Source: Neoechinorhynchus agilis
Lineage: Eukaryota > Acanthocephala
DNA length: 64,000 nt
Assembly: GCA_051530055.1 (NCBI GenBank)
Contig: CM121343.1
Span: 7,564,001 to 7,628,000, forward strand
Direction: 5' to 3'
Shown one piece after another: positions 1-11,123 of this stretch. A program made the position numbers and the translations under genes. The notes under the pieces were generated by a model. The model had not been told where the DNA came from and did no database searches. It was given only the letters and a program-made list of their open reading frames with translations. The stretch's first letter is position 1, and each line of letters begins with the position of its first letter.

Positions 1-193
1 AAATTCACATTATTTCCTAATTGCAAGGGACTTCAATAAACTATTTCCTCTCGCACCCTTCTCCGAGTTGCATCCACTATCAATTGTTGCACCATTTAAA
101 AACATGAACAATTCAATCTTCAAACACAAAAGTATACATTAATATATGGTCCTTCGGCAAACAACAATGAATTATCTTTTCAACAATTTTTTA

Positions 194-476
194 TTGGGCA
201 CACAGCCCACCGATATGATTCAAGGAAGATAATAAAATAAATTAATACTCTGAACCATGCGGTTACGAGACGATACAAATTAACGATCGCCGATGACGCA
301 CAACCAAAGGGACGAAATACCTTATTGAAAGAAGGAAACTCACTGATGAATCCCGTTTTCTCGGGAGATATCTGAGAATCCGGAGGGATTTATGCAAACT
401 CATAACTGTATGGTTCATGATATTACATGATTTTATGATCTTCCTTGAACCACATCGGCGGGCTGCGTGCCCAAGG
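194..476. repeat. Foldback element, copy 1, with conserved core
   Basis: Imperfect inverted arms of about 80 bases (194-272 and 399-475) share a block reading TTGGGCAC.CAGCCC.CCGAT followed by TTCAAGGAAGAT. The spacer (about 288-395) is a core that recurs at 16017-16105 and 20155-20275 in the opposite orientation. In this copy the core contains GGGAC-GAAA-TACC (309-321), ACTCA-CTGATGA (338-349) and ATATC-TGAG (368-376), which are hammerhead-ribozyme-like pieces discussed in the findings. No coding sequence is seen. Arms and core are visible directly; calling it a non-autonomous mobile element is inference. Confidence 0.7.
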
Positions 477-1101
477 AACAAAATTACCATCCCTGAAAAA
501 AGCCTCATTTCAAACATCGGTTTCGTTGAGCGCATTGCTCTCTCCTGATTCCAAGTGGAAATCAAAAAATTAATTATAGCTAATCCCGATCTACAAAAGT
601 TCAGCGTCCACAGATTGGTTCCGTGGGCAGCAACAATTTCTCAAAGGAAATGAAAAAGGCGATGGCGATAAGATCATCAATAATCGAAGAAAATGCACGA
701 AATAATGAACTTGTTAGAATTTATGAAAAGTAACCTTTAGGACATCTTGAAAACGGGGAAAATAATAAATGGGACTACGGACTTGCGATTATTTTAATGA
801 TTGCAATAAAATATATTAACGATCAGCAATACATCAAACTTCATTGCTGAATTCGCATAATATCGCGTAGACAAAAAAATTGACAATGCCGAGATACATG
901 AAATCGAATATATTTTAATTTCAGACGTAAACTAACGGTACAGTAAATTTCGACCTTTAATATACAAAAGAGTTCCATGGCCTTGTTTTTCTCGTGCAAG
1001 ATGATCTTTGCAAATCGAGGTGGGTATTTGTGACATTAAATTGGAGATCGTTATAAATAAAAAATCCTTCTCAGAGCAATCGAAAAAGCATCCGCGGCCA
1101 A

Positions 1102-1434
1102 ATGCCTTCTCTGGCGTCCATCGCAGTAAGCAACATTCCCTATTCTCTCGAAATCCCTGGAGGTGCAGCCAGTGCAGCGGAAGGGAGGAAGGTACGAAAA
1201 TATAGAGAATTAGCAAGGGTCCACTATTTTGTCCCCTTCGGAGTAGAGATGCATGGAGTGCTTGGCAGCTCGGCACTCACTCTACTCCAGGATCTCTCGA
1301 AGAAATTGAGAGAAACGACCGGCGATGCACGAGCAGGACAAAATATCTCGCTCGCAGTACAACGAGGCAATATTGTTAGCGTGATAGCTTCAGTCGAGGA
1401 TGGAGAGAAACTCCAATTTTGCGGACGGCGGTGA
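1102..1434 (+). mobile_element. Retroelement remnant, C-terminal fragment
   Basis: An open frame encodes a segment beginning near GGAASAAEGRKVRKYREL and running through VHYFVPFGVEMHG, TGDARAGQNISLAVQRGN and a short tail. From memory, this is the extreme C-terminal block of a family of animal retroelement proteins in which a zinc-binding and PD-(D/E)XK-like region (DGKRPDG...VWDA) precedes a VP(V)AVET...TGD.R...SLAIQRGN block. The preceding part of such a protein is seen separately at 41332-41772. Only the terminal piece is present here, with no reverse transcriptase nearby, so it is a fossil fragment. Family assignment within retroelements is uncertain. Confidence 0.5.
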
Positions 1435-1439
1435 TTGCA

Positions 1440-2265
1440 CGTTTTGTACCTTATTATGCAAAGAATACATTCTCTTTTTTTGCTCAAAATTTACAAATTT
1501 AGTTCTAATTTCATGTTTACGTGAGATATTTCTTTACTGTCAGACTATTGATTTTATTTCGAATGCCACCCGAGCTAAACAATGAACTTCTCAAATGCAA
1601 GTGGAAAATCACGATGATAAAAGGAGACTTCAACTAATCACAAGCCAAAGAAACATTTGTGTATTACCCTGATTATGGAAATTACAGGAATTTCAGAAGA
1701 GTCGTTTCACACGTTTGATTTACCTTTTTCCCAGAAAGCAAAAAGTGTTTTTTCTTAAATTTCATATAAAAACGTAAGAGAAGATCCTTTAGAAATGGAC
1801 CGTAGGACAAGAGGATTGATTATGGCGTTTTGGAATCCTTAAATGTATTATCTTAGTATTTGATTGGTTTACCTAACATCATAATTTTCCCTCACGATCA
1901 AGTCGAAATAAAAATACTTAAAAGTCTTCTAAATATTTTACTATTTTCCTCAATTGAATAAAATCGATTTAATGATTCATTGGAAAGACAAAAAAGCCGA
2001 TAATTGTTTGGTCAAGGATCCTTACCGTCCACCGTTCCACCCAGTCCGTGTCATAAGTTCAATTGGACTTTAAAAGCCCAACTAAATAAATTTAAACCCT
2101 TCAAAACGCACCTTTTTTAGTCATCTTTATCGTGGAACACAAGTTGATCGAGTTCTAAACCCACGAACGACATCGACGAAGTGAAAAACGGAAATATTTA
2201 AGGTCACGAAAATTAGATATGAAAGCGAGATAAGCTCATGACGATGACACGTCCGCATTGGACTG
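1440..2265. other. AT-rich intergenic DNA, nothing recognised
   Basis: No persuasive open frame, RNA gene or repeat was recognised between the retroelement fragment and the F-box gene. The stretch 477-1000 is likewise unassigned. Confidence 0.5.
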
Positions 2266-2270
2266 CGGGG

Positions 2271-2280
2271 TGTATATAAT
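2271..2280 (+). promoter_or_regulatory. Possible TATA box of the F-box gene
   Basis: TGTATATAAT lies about 45-55 bases upstream of the ATG at 2326 within a short GC-richer stretch. Its position suits a core promoter. Many AT-rich matches occur by chance in this DNA. Confidence 0.3.
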
Positions 2281-2325
2281 CGTCAGTAGTGGTGGAGTAC
2301 CGAATAGCGCCGTGTATCAAGTGTT

Positions 2326-3457
2326 ATGGAACAAGCAGCATTCTCTGAATCCAAATCGCTAAAGTTGACGAGATTGCCGCATCTTGTACTTTCCCAGATA
2401 CTGGACGATGTCGGTGACCTTGGAACGTTTCGTTTAGTATGCAAGGAGGCCGATAGGTTTGTCCGTGGGCTTGAAGTCGTACACAATGGTGTTATAAGAA
2501 GAGTAATCGATCCAACGTCGGTGAAACTAGCAGGAAAATATATTGATTTAGACGATTTTAGGAATTGGGAGGATCTTGGACATATCGTACAAATGAATTT
2601 TGCTTGGTGCCAAGTCAGTGATAAGCTCCTTCAAACGACAAACTATCCGAACCGTTTATATTGTTTGATCTCTCTTAAGATGTGAACTGAAAGAGATATC
2701 AAAATATAGTCAAAATCGATTTCCGTTTCTGTAATTTTCAGACGTATCGCTCTGTTTTGAATATAATCGAAAGGAATTCATCAACCCTCGAAGAAGCTTG
2801 TTTAAATAACTCTCGATTGTATCGCTCGAAGGGATGTATTCTTTGTGCTCTATTAAAATGCAAGAGATTGAAGGTTCTAAAGATGAGCGAGACACAGATA
2901 CACTTGGTTGATGCAAAAAGATTCTATGATTGTAATCGGAGCACTTGGCAAAATCAATTGCTTAATGGCGTGGTTAAACTTGATTTCAGCCGTATGGAAA
3001 CATTTCCGTCCATCGAAAACGATGATCCGGCATATGAATCGATCCCAGAAGCATTATCATTTGCCATCAGCTGTCCAAACTTAATATATCTTTGTCTTCG
3101 GGAAATAAAACCTCTTAACGAAACCAACATCCCCTCAATTTCATTCAGAGGTCTTCAGATTATTGATGTATTTAGGAAATATCTCATTTCCGGCGATATA
3201 AGATACTTCCTAAAATAAGTGATTGTCGTGATGTTAACAGCAGTTGCGTCGAAATGCTAATTCTCAATAATCCAAGTCTTAGGGAAGTTTACTTTACGAG
3301 ATGCCCCGTTTTAAGAATTCTTGGACCGAGCTACAGGCGACTAAAGCCGTTTTTCGAAAAATACTTAAAAGGCGTCTTGTACAACTCATCGATGGACGTT
3401 TATACGTTTTTAATAGTCAATTCCGAGGCACTAAGCAGCATCGAATACTTCATTTAA
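2326..3457 (+). CDS. F-box/leucine-rich repeat-like protein
   Basis: Predicted multi-exon gene. The first exon starts at ATG 2326 and carries an F-box-like motif at about residues 16-45 (LPHLVLSQILDDVG followed by LGTFRLVCKEADRFV). Such motifs bind Skp1 in SCF ubiquitin ligases. A second block (about 2742-3180) and a third (about 3242-3457) encode leucine-rich segments such as CPNLIYLCLRE and LILNNPSLREVYFTRCP, typical of substrate-binding LRRs in FBXL proteins. A splice acceptor at 2741 is clear (TTTTCAG); the donor is not settled. GT at 2614 keeps phase 0, while GT at 2682 would break the frame. Between blocks two and three a GT around 3167 and the AG before CAGTTGCG are plausible. Weak repeats and no close family match suggest a fast-evolving gene. 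Satellite A begins about 330 bases after its stop. Confidence 0.6.
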
Positions 3458-3787
3458 CAAGAAATCGGAAACAAATAAAAGTTTGGCATCGATTTGCTTG
3501 TGTTTGGATTAACGAAATTGCGAACTATCAAACCACTATTGATCCACGCTTTTTTGACATTTTGAACATAACGCTAAAACCCGCCGTTCTGGCAACAAAT
3601 TATCTCAATCAGCAACGTTCAATTATGCTCATTCTGCGAAATACATAACCGCGATTCGAAAGTCTTCTGCATTATTAAGAATTTGGCCTTTTTGCGACAC
3701 TAAAATATTCTTCCAAATGAACAAAATAAATAGTGCCGTCGCTATGGCTTCTATCGTTCAAATGATAGTGATGGACAAGACGTCTAC

Positions 3788-6785
3788 GAAGGTTTTATTG
3801 ATTCTCATTCAATCGATTCTTGAATTCGAAGGTTTTATTGATTTTCATTCAATCGATTCTAAAATTTCGAGCTACGTTTTGTCGAATTGGACAATCAGTC
3901 AACGGCAACTGCGATCAATGCTGAAATATTGAATAATCGCTTTAGATCTTAAAATCTTCCTATAAGTTGTTAGTTTTTAAAGCGATGCGAAGGTTTTATT
4001 GATTTTTATTCAATCGTTTCTTAAATTTCGAGCTTAGTTTTATCGAATCGAACAATCAGTCAACGGTCACTGCGATCAATGCTGAAATATTGAATAATCG
4101 CTTTAGATCTTAAAATCTTCCCTATAAGTTGGTAGTTTTTAAAGCGATACGAAGGTTTTATTGATTTTCATTCAATCGATTCTAAAATTTCGAGCTTAGT
4201 TTTATCGAATCGAACAATCAGTCAACGGTCACTGCGATCAATGCTGAAATATTGAATAATCGCTTTAGATCTTAAAATCTTCCCTATAAGTTGGTAGTTT
4301 TTAAAGCGATACGAAGGTTTTATTGATTTTCATTCAATCGATTCTTAAATTTCGAGCTTAGTTTTATCGAATCGAACAATCAGTCAACGGCCACTGCGAT
4401 CAATGCTGAAATATTGAATAATCGCTTTAGATCTTAAAATCTTCCCTATAAGTTGGTAGTTTTTAAAGCGATGCGAAGGTTTTATTGATTTTCATTCAAT
4501 CGTTTCTAAAATTTCGAGCTTAGTTTTATCGAATCGAACAATCAGTCAACGGCAACTGCGATCAATGCTGAAATATTGAATAATCGCTTTAGATCTTAAA
4601 ATCTTCTCTATAAGTTGTTAGTTTTTAAAGCGATGCGAAGGTTTTATTGATTTTCATTCAATCGTTTCTTAAATTTCGAGCTTAGTTTTATGAATCGAAC
4701 AATCAGTCAACGGCAACTGCGATCAATGCTGAAATATTGAATAATCGCTTTAGATCTTAAAATCTTCCCTATAAGTTGGTAGTTTTTAAAGCGATGCGAA
4801 GGTTTTATTGATTTTCATTCAATCGTTTCTTAAATTTCGAGCTTAGTTTTATCGAATCGAACAATCAGTCAACGGTCACTGCGATCAATGCTGAAATATT
4901 GAATAATCGCTTTAGATCTTAAAATCTTCCCTATAAGTTGGTAGTTTTTAAAGCGATGCGAAGGTTTTATTGATTTTAATTCAATCGTTTCTTAAATTTC
5001 GAGCTTAGTTTTATCGAATCGAACAATCAGTCAACGGCAACTGCGATCAATGCTGAAATATTGAATAATCGCTTTAGATCTTAAAATCGTCTCTATAAGT
5101 TGTTAGTTTTTAAAGCGATGCGAAGGTTTTATTGATTTTTATTCAATCGTTTCTTAAATTTCGAGCTTAGTTTTATCGAATCGAACAATCAGTCAACGGC
5201 AACTGCGATCAATGCTGAAATATTGAATAATCGCTTTAGATCTTAAAATCTTCCCTATAAGTTGGTAGTTTTTAAAGCGATGCGAAGGTTTTATTGATTT
5301 TCATTCAATCGTTTCTTAAATTTCGAGCTTAGTTTTATCGAATCGAACAATCAGTCAACGGTCACTGCGATCAATGCTGAAATATTGAATAATCGCTTTA
5401 GATCTTAAAATCTTCTCTATAAGTTGTTAGTTTTTAAAGCGATGCGAAGGTTTTATTGATTTTTATTCAATCGTTTCTTAAATTTCGAGCTTAGTTTTAT
5501 CGAATCGAACAATCAGTCAACGGCAACTGCGATCAATGCTGAAATATTGAATAATCGCTTTAGATCTTAAAATCGTCTCTATAAGTTGTTAGTTTTTAAA
5601 GCGATGCGAAGGTTTTATTGATTTTTATTCAATCGTTTCTTAAATTTCGAGCTTAGTTTTATCGAATCGAACAATCAGTCAACGGTCACTGCGATCAATG
5701 CTGAAATATTGAATAATCGCTTTAGATCTTAAAATCTTCCCTATAAGTTGGTAGTTTTTAAAGCGTGCGAGTTTTATTGATTTTTATTCAATCGTTTCTT
5801 AAATTTCGAGCTTAGTTTTATCGAATCGAACAATCAGTCAACGGTCACTGCGATCAATGCTGAAATATTGAATAATCGCTTTAGATCTTAAAATCTTCCC
5901 TATAAGTTGGTAGTTTTTAAAGCGATGCGAAGGTTTTATTGATTATCATTCAATCGATTCTAAAATTTCGAGCTTAGTTTTATCGAATCGAACAATCAGT
6001 CAACGGTCACTGCGATCAATGCTGAAATATTGAATAATCGCTTTAGATCTTAAAATATTCTCTATAAGTTGGTAGTTTTTAAAGCGATGCGAAGGTTTTA
6101 TTGATTTTTATTCAATCGTTTCTTAAATTTCGAGCTTAGTTTTATCGAATCGAACAATCAGTCAACGGCCACTGCGATCAATGCTGAAATATTGAATAAT
6201 CGCTTTAGATCTTAAAATCTTCTCTATAAGTTGGTAGTTTTTAAAGCGATACGAAGGTTTTATTGATTTTAATTCAATCGATTCTAAAATTTCGAGCTTA
6301 GTTTTATCGAATCGAACAATCAGTCAACGGCAACTGCGATCAATGCTGAAATATTGAATAATCGCTTTAGATCTTAAAATCGTCTCTATAAGTTGTTAGT
6401 TTTTAAAGCGATGCGAAGGTTTTATTGATTTTTATTCAATCGTTTCTTAAATTTCGAGCTTAGTTTTATCGAATCGAACAATCAGTCAACGGTCACTGCG
6501 ATCAATGCTGAAATATTGAATAATCGCTTTAGATATTAAAATCTTCCCTATAAGTTGGTAGTTTTTAAAGCGATGCGAAGTTTTTATTGATTATCATTCA
6601 ATCGATTCTTAAATTTCGAGCTACGTTTTATCGAATCGAACAATCATTCAACGGCTACTGGAATCAATGCTGAAATATTTAATAGTCGCTTTATACCTTA
6701 AAATCTTCTCTAGCAGCTGCATGTTTTGCCGCGATGCGATGATTTTACTCATTCCCATTCAATCGATTCTTTAATTTAGAGTTAC
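3788..6785. repeat. Satellite array A, 162 bp unit, about 18 copies
   Basis: Tandem monomers with anchor AGCGATGCGAAGGTTTTATT occur at 3981, 4143 and 4305, giving a 162 base period. Copies are nearly identical in the middle. They diverge at the left edge (3788-3850 holds two short partial repeats of the GAAGGTTTTATTGATT segment) and at the right edge (after about 6590). Recurrent variant positions (TCACTGC, CCACTGC or CAACTGC; CTTCCC or CTTCTC or CGTCTC) define subtypes alternating along the array. No continuing reading frame is preserved. Confidence 0.95.
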
Positions 6786-7890
6786 GTTTTGTAAAGATCA
6801 TTTTTGTTGTTTCATGAGCACATAGAAGCATCGTTCATTAAACCTGTTCAAAAGTGACCAATCCCAACGTTAGTGATCAATTATCCTCTAGAATACTTCC
6901 AATAGTCCTTCTTTTATCGATTTGCTTAATGCACTTTAACGCCGTGTTGCTGCAATGAATTTGTCGTCCATGCGCGTATCAGTTGCCTAATATTAACGAA
7001 TTTTTTAATAAACGCGGTAAAGGTCATTTGACCCTTTCGGATCATCCTCTGAGCCCGATAGTTCGATATACACTTCTGTCGCAGGAGTCAAATTCGATAT
7101 TTATTATTGGTCCGATTTAAGATTTTGGTGCTCCTTTCAGTTTTTAAAATTGAACGAAGCTTAGTGAGCTTATATAAAAATACCATTTCGATATATTTTG
7201 CATGTACGTTTAGTCTTCATCTTTTTGGTCTCCGAGGTACAAGCTAATAAGTATGGTTGTTTTTCGATATAGTTTATTGGATCGCGGAGTTTTTCCTAGT
7301 TTCTATAGTAATAATCGATGGTGAAAAATCGTCTATTTGTTATTTACTGTATGACCCATTAAAATTATATCGTTTGATTCTATATTTTGTTAGAGAGCTT
7401 TAATCAATGCCTTGCTTGTATTTGTCACTAAAAATGTTCAACCATTTAGAATTTAGGTGATTTTCGATAATAAGTCCATCAGTTGTTCCAAGAATTATGC
7501 ATTAATTCATTTTCAGGATTGTTTATGTTCACTCTATCCATGATGGTTGGATTTAAAGCTCAAAATTTCACAATTGAGTTCCTACATTTCATTTGCTTTG
7601 AAATTTCAATTTTTTTTCCGCGCTCTGATCGTCGAATTCGATGGAGGTTTAGAAAATCCGCATTTCTACAAGTAAATCTGTGTCTGCCCCTCCCCCTCAG
7701 TTTTCTATATGAGCGCCCTACTCTTCGAGCTATAACTCAGTCTCTTTGTTTCCAGTCATCTACGATGGCATCACGTGCTGTCAAGAGCGGCATAACTCGG
7801 TTGTTGCAAAGCCGTAAAGCTATTTTTTTATCGTCTCGTTTAACTTCACACATTTACAATTAAGTTTGCCTATTTACCCGATCGTTTTGT
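6786..7890. other. Intergenic region upstream of TRAM
   Basis: No gene recognised. An open frame at 7483-7863 is composed of low-similarity, Phe/Ser-rich sequence and is not supported as coding. A small ATG frame at 7765 encodes about 32 residues and is also unsupported. Confidence 0.4.
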
Positions 7891-7894
7891 AGAT

Positions 7895-9054
7895 ATGGTT
7901 CAGATCCGAACTCAGAACATAAGTCCACAAAATCCAGCAGCCGCAAAGGCCGCTGCCATCAGTAGATCAAGGCGTGGGCGTAGTTCCCAAACATCTTCTT
8001 CATCCACATCATCAGCATTGTATCTGAGCCATCGGACAATAATTGACAATCATGCTGATGCAGTATCTGTTGTATTGATATTGATTTGTGCCGGGAGCGT
8101 GCTTCCCAAAACACAACCGTTCTTCTCACAATTCCTTTGGCCCGTGAATTCAAATAGTTCAAGTGTCAATGGTACTGTATTCAGTCCTGATCCTCACGAT
8201 ATTTGTATGGTGACCTTCTTCACACTTTGTATCATTGTTGCCCATGCGGCTTTAAAGGAATATGTGATCGATAAATTCATAAGGAAGAAATTTACCAATA
8301 AGTTATCGAACGTGAAGCTAGAACAACTGGTCCGTAGTACGTATATGGCAACGTTTGCATTGATCAGCTCTATCGGATACTTAGGCGCAATCGCTGATAT
8401 GAGACATGCTCGGATTTTATTTAAGCCGAATTTCAATTCGAACGATGTTTACTGAAATGACTTTCGCTATCGTTTAGACATCGAAACTCATTTTGATACA
8501 CAAAAGTCTACTTACTTATGCAGATTTCGCTTTGGCTGCATTGGTTCCCGGAAATTCTTTATCTTGAACAAGGAATCTTCGTCACTAAGGGAGAACCAAA
8601 ACGCAAACCGCTCTTTTTGGCTACTTCGTTCACTTTCCTGTATTTGGCATTTATAGTTTGCGGATACGTTCTCAATGAGTGGTCCCTCACTCTTGCCATT
8701 CTCATTATTCAATATATTTTCGATTCTGGTATGCATAATCTCGGTCAAGTGCTTTATTTGACCCAAATCGATGCGGGAAAAACGTTACTTAATGTGTGGT
8801 CCGGAGTTGGATTTCTCATCGCACGAGTTGCTACAATCGCTCTTCTGATTAGAAAATATTTTGATCTTTATAAATTTCCAACCGCTAGGGACAATTCCAT
8901 TAAACTCGCAATGGTCACATGTATCGCCTTGGTTCAAATCATAATTATAATTCATTTCCTTTTCAATACTTATTGGAAAAACGCATGGTCCGACCGCCGA
9001 GTGAATCTTTCTGTCAAGAGCGAAAAGCACATTCAGAAAAAGAAAAAGAAATGA
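7895..9054 (+). CDS. TRAM, translocating chain-associated membrane protein
   Basis: Two exons encode a multi-pass ER membrane protein of the TRAM/LAG1/CLN8 (TLC) family, which sits beside the Sec61 translocon and helps nascent chains enter the membrane. Exon 1 (7895-8446) has a basic Ser-rich N-terminus, a membrane segment (VSVVLILICAG), a long lumenal loop with N-S-S and N-G-T sequons, a second segment (MVTFFTLCIIVAHAALKEYV) and the start of the TLC domain (KLEQLVRSTYMATFALISSIGYLG). Exon 2 holds the family signature ISLWLHWFPEILYLEQ, further membrane segments, and a terminal poly-lysine tail (QKKKKK) typical of TRAM. The simplest phase-matched intron is 8447-8523, but that drops about ten residues normally found before the WLHW motif, so the junction is uncertain. 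AATAAA occurs at about 9113. Confidence 0.85.
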
Positions 9055-10050
9055 ATGCTTTCAAGAATAAAATGGCTTGTGTCTTAAAAAGATTTGTCAA
9101 CTCGAAATCATGAATAAATTACGGTTGATGATAACACGCTTTAATTCAATAGACTTTAAGGACCATTTAACACTTCGCTTTTCAAGGGAAAATATTATTT
9201 CTCCGATTATCTGTCCACATAACGAATGCGTCTGCCGTACAGACGTTTATGGTTTCCGATAGAAATAAGTTCGATATAAGTCACATTTTTAAATTCGAAA
9301 ACGCTGCTTTAATATGGTTTCCTCTGTTTTTCAGCTACGATTCATCATGCGTCCGGTCCGCCGTTCACAATAGCAAGAAATTTAATCAAGAAAATATAAT
9401 GTATTTTAGCGAAAGTTACACTTTGCGTCTCATTGTTTGACAACAATGATAACTAAACCACCACTGCCTTTAATCTCTCTTTCTTGTAAACTGCGTTCAT
9501 TTTATGAACATTAGACAATTTCAATTTTTCTCCATTTTGAATAGATCCGTCGTTCTATAAAGGTGAATGGAGTTCTTTTTTAGACGTTAAAAATAAAACT
9601 CTCACAAGTTCTTACAAAACAGCAATTAAAAAAGGCCGTCAAAAAGGACTGTTATGAGAAGCTATAAGTTGTGTATTCAGTAAAGACATCATAAATTATG
9701 TTGATTTCATTTTTTTGGCGTTTAATGTTCTGTTGTGCTAAGGGAATTGGTCGAATATATGACAATTGCAGCGCTGGTGATTATTGCCTCCACCACTTCT
9801 AAGAAAACCAAGTATGGCTCATTTTCTTTGCCGTTCTTTTACTGATTTGAAATTTGTTCAATGACTCAGAGTGCAAACAGCAAGAAGTAGGAAACAAAAA
9901 GAGTTGTCTAGAACTGGTATAACTTGAACATGAGTCTAGTCTAACAATCGTGGCGCGTAAAGTTTTGTGAATAACGAAGGTTGAAGCGAGAGCGAAACGA
10001 GAAGCCGGGTAGATTTTTTAGCAGTAAAGACACTGTGAATTTTATTAGAA
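9055..10050. other. Intergenic, nothing recognised
   Basis: Only short frames with no protein-like composition. AT-rich on both strands. Confidence 0.4.
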
Positions 10051-10056
10051 TGGTGG

Positions 10057-11123
10057 ATGCCAGCTCAACAAGCAGCGGTAATCCGCTACCAAGACTTATT
10101 AGTTTTGTACTTGTCATGTTTCTTATTGAAAAATCGATCCCTTACACTTTACAGAACCAAGGTTATTCTTTTTTTTATAAATCGGAAGCTATCTCCATTA
10201 TCGTTAAATATGAATATAGCAGCTTTGGTAGGATATCACCACCAGCCACTAATATTCGGAAATAGTACGATGTGTTACTATTGTAAATGGTGTGGATTGC
10301 TATCCACAGCTCCGTCCGGGATTGCATCGTGTCCGGCTAATATGAATAGATGCATCGTAAGTAAAAAATTAGACTTTTTAAAATCGATTTCCCCGTTTCC
10401 AAGACCGTATATAGGAACGGGATGATTCTTAGGGGATGTGCGGATGACAAATGTCTCCCAGTAGGATTATTGTTTTCTGACGATTATCAAGTAATTGAAT
10501 GTTGCATTGGAAACAAATGCAACAACTGGGTCTTGCGGACTCACAATGACCCAAGTGAACAACCGAAGCTGCAAAAGTCTACAGAAAAACCAGCGACCAC
10601 TTTGCATTCGACAACAACAACAAGGACACCAACCACGACTACTGAAGGCGATCCAAATACTTTGGCTACAGAAACCTCTAAAGCCTCAACTGAAAATCAT
10701 GTAGCACCCGAACTTAAGGTGCGAGAAACGGAGAACGAACAATCGCTTTGCCGTTGCCAACCACTGCACAATGCTCAACATACTATACAACCACCGTCTA
10801 CAGCTGAACTGACGGAATCCAGCGAGCTGGTGATTGTCAATACAACGACCATAGGAACCGAGGCCACGTCTAAAACGAAGCCAAAGTCCATCACGACAAA
10901 TGCGCCGGCGACGACAACTGGAAAAAAAGAGGTTACTGACAGCGCCGGCGACGACGATACCATTGATTTGGAAGAGGATGATATCGATACGAATACGAGC
11001 CCATCAAAAATAGTAATCAAACCAATGTGGAGGGTGTTTCCCCAACCAGCGGATGGAAAAGCAATGAATATAAAGTCAAGCACTTGGATGTTCCTCTTAG
11101 TTTTTTTGTACTTGATTGCATGA
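10057..11123 (+). CDS. GPI-anchored Ly6-type protein with mucin-like stalk
   Basis: Exon 1 (10057-10356) starts with a Leu-rich signal-like segment (DLLVLYLSCFLL), then MCYYCKWCG and CPANMNRCI. A 47 nt GTAAGT...AAG intron (10357-10403) joins in phase to exon 2, TVYRNGMILRGCADDKC and CCIGNKCNNW. The cysteine spacing, with terminal CC-x4-CN, is the signature of the Ly6/uPAR three-finger fold. A Thr/Ser/Pro-rich stretch follows (TTTTRTPTTTTEG), then an acidic patch (SAGDDDTIDLEEDDIDT) and a short hydrophobic C-terminus (STWMFLLVFLYLIA) suited to a GPI attachment signal. The mature protein would be an extracellular, membrane-tethered ligand or receptor modulator. The start ATG is the first one giving a signal peptide; an alternative ATG at 10050 is out of frame. 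Confidence 0.8.

Noticed and set aside
3788-6785. CRISPR-like array
   Set aside because: Units are continuous tandem repeats without unique spacers, in a clearly intron-bearing animal genome.
7483-7863. Open frame upstream of TRAM
   Set aside because: Sequence composition is unlike a conserved protein; no motif, and it overlaps the likely promoter or leader.
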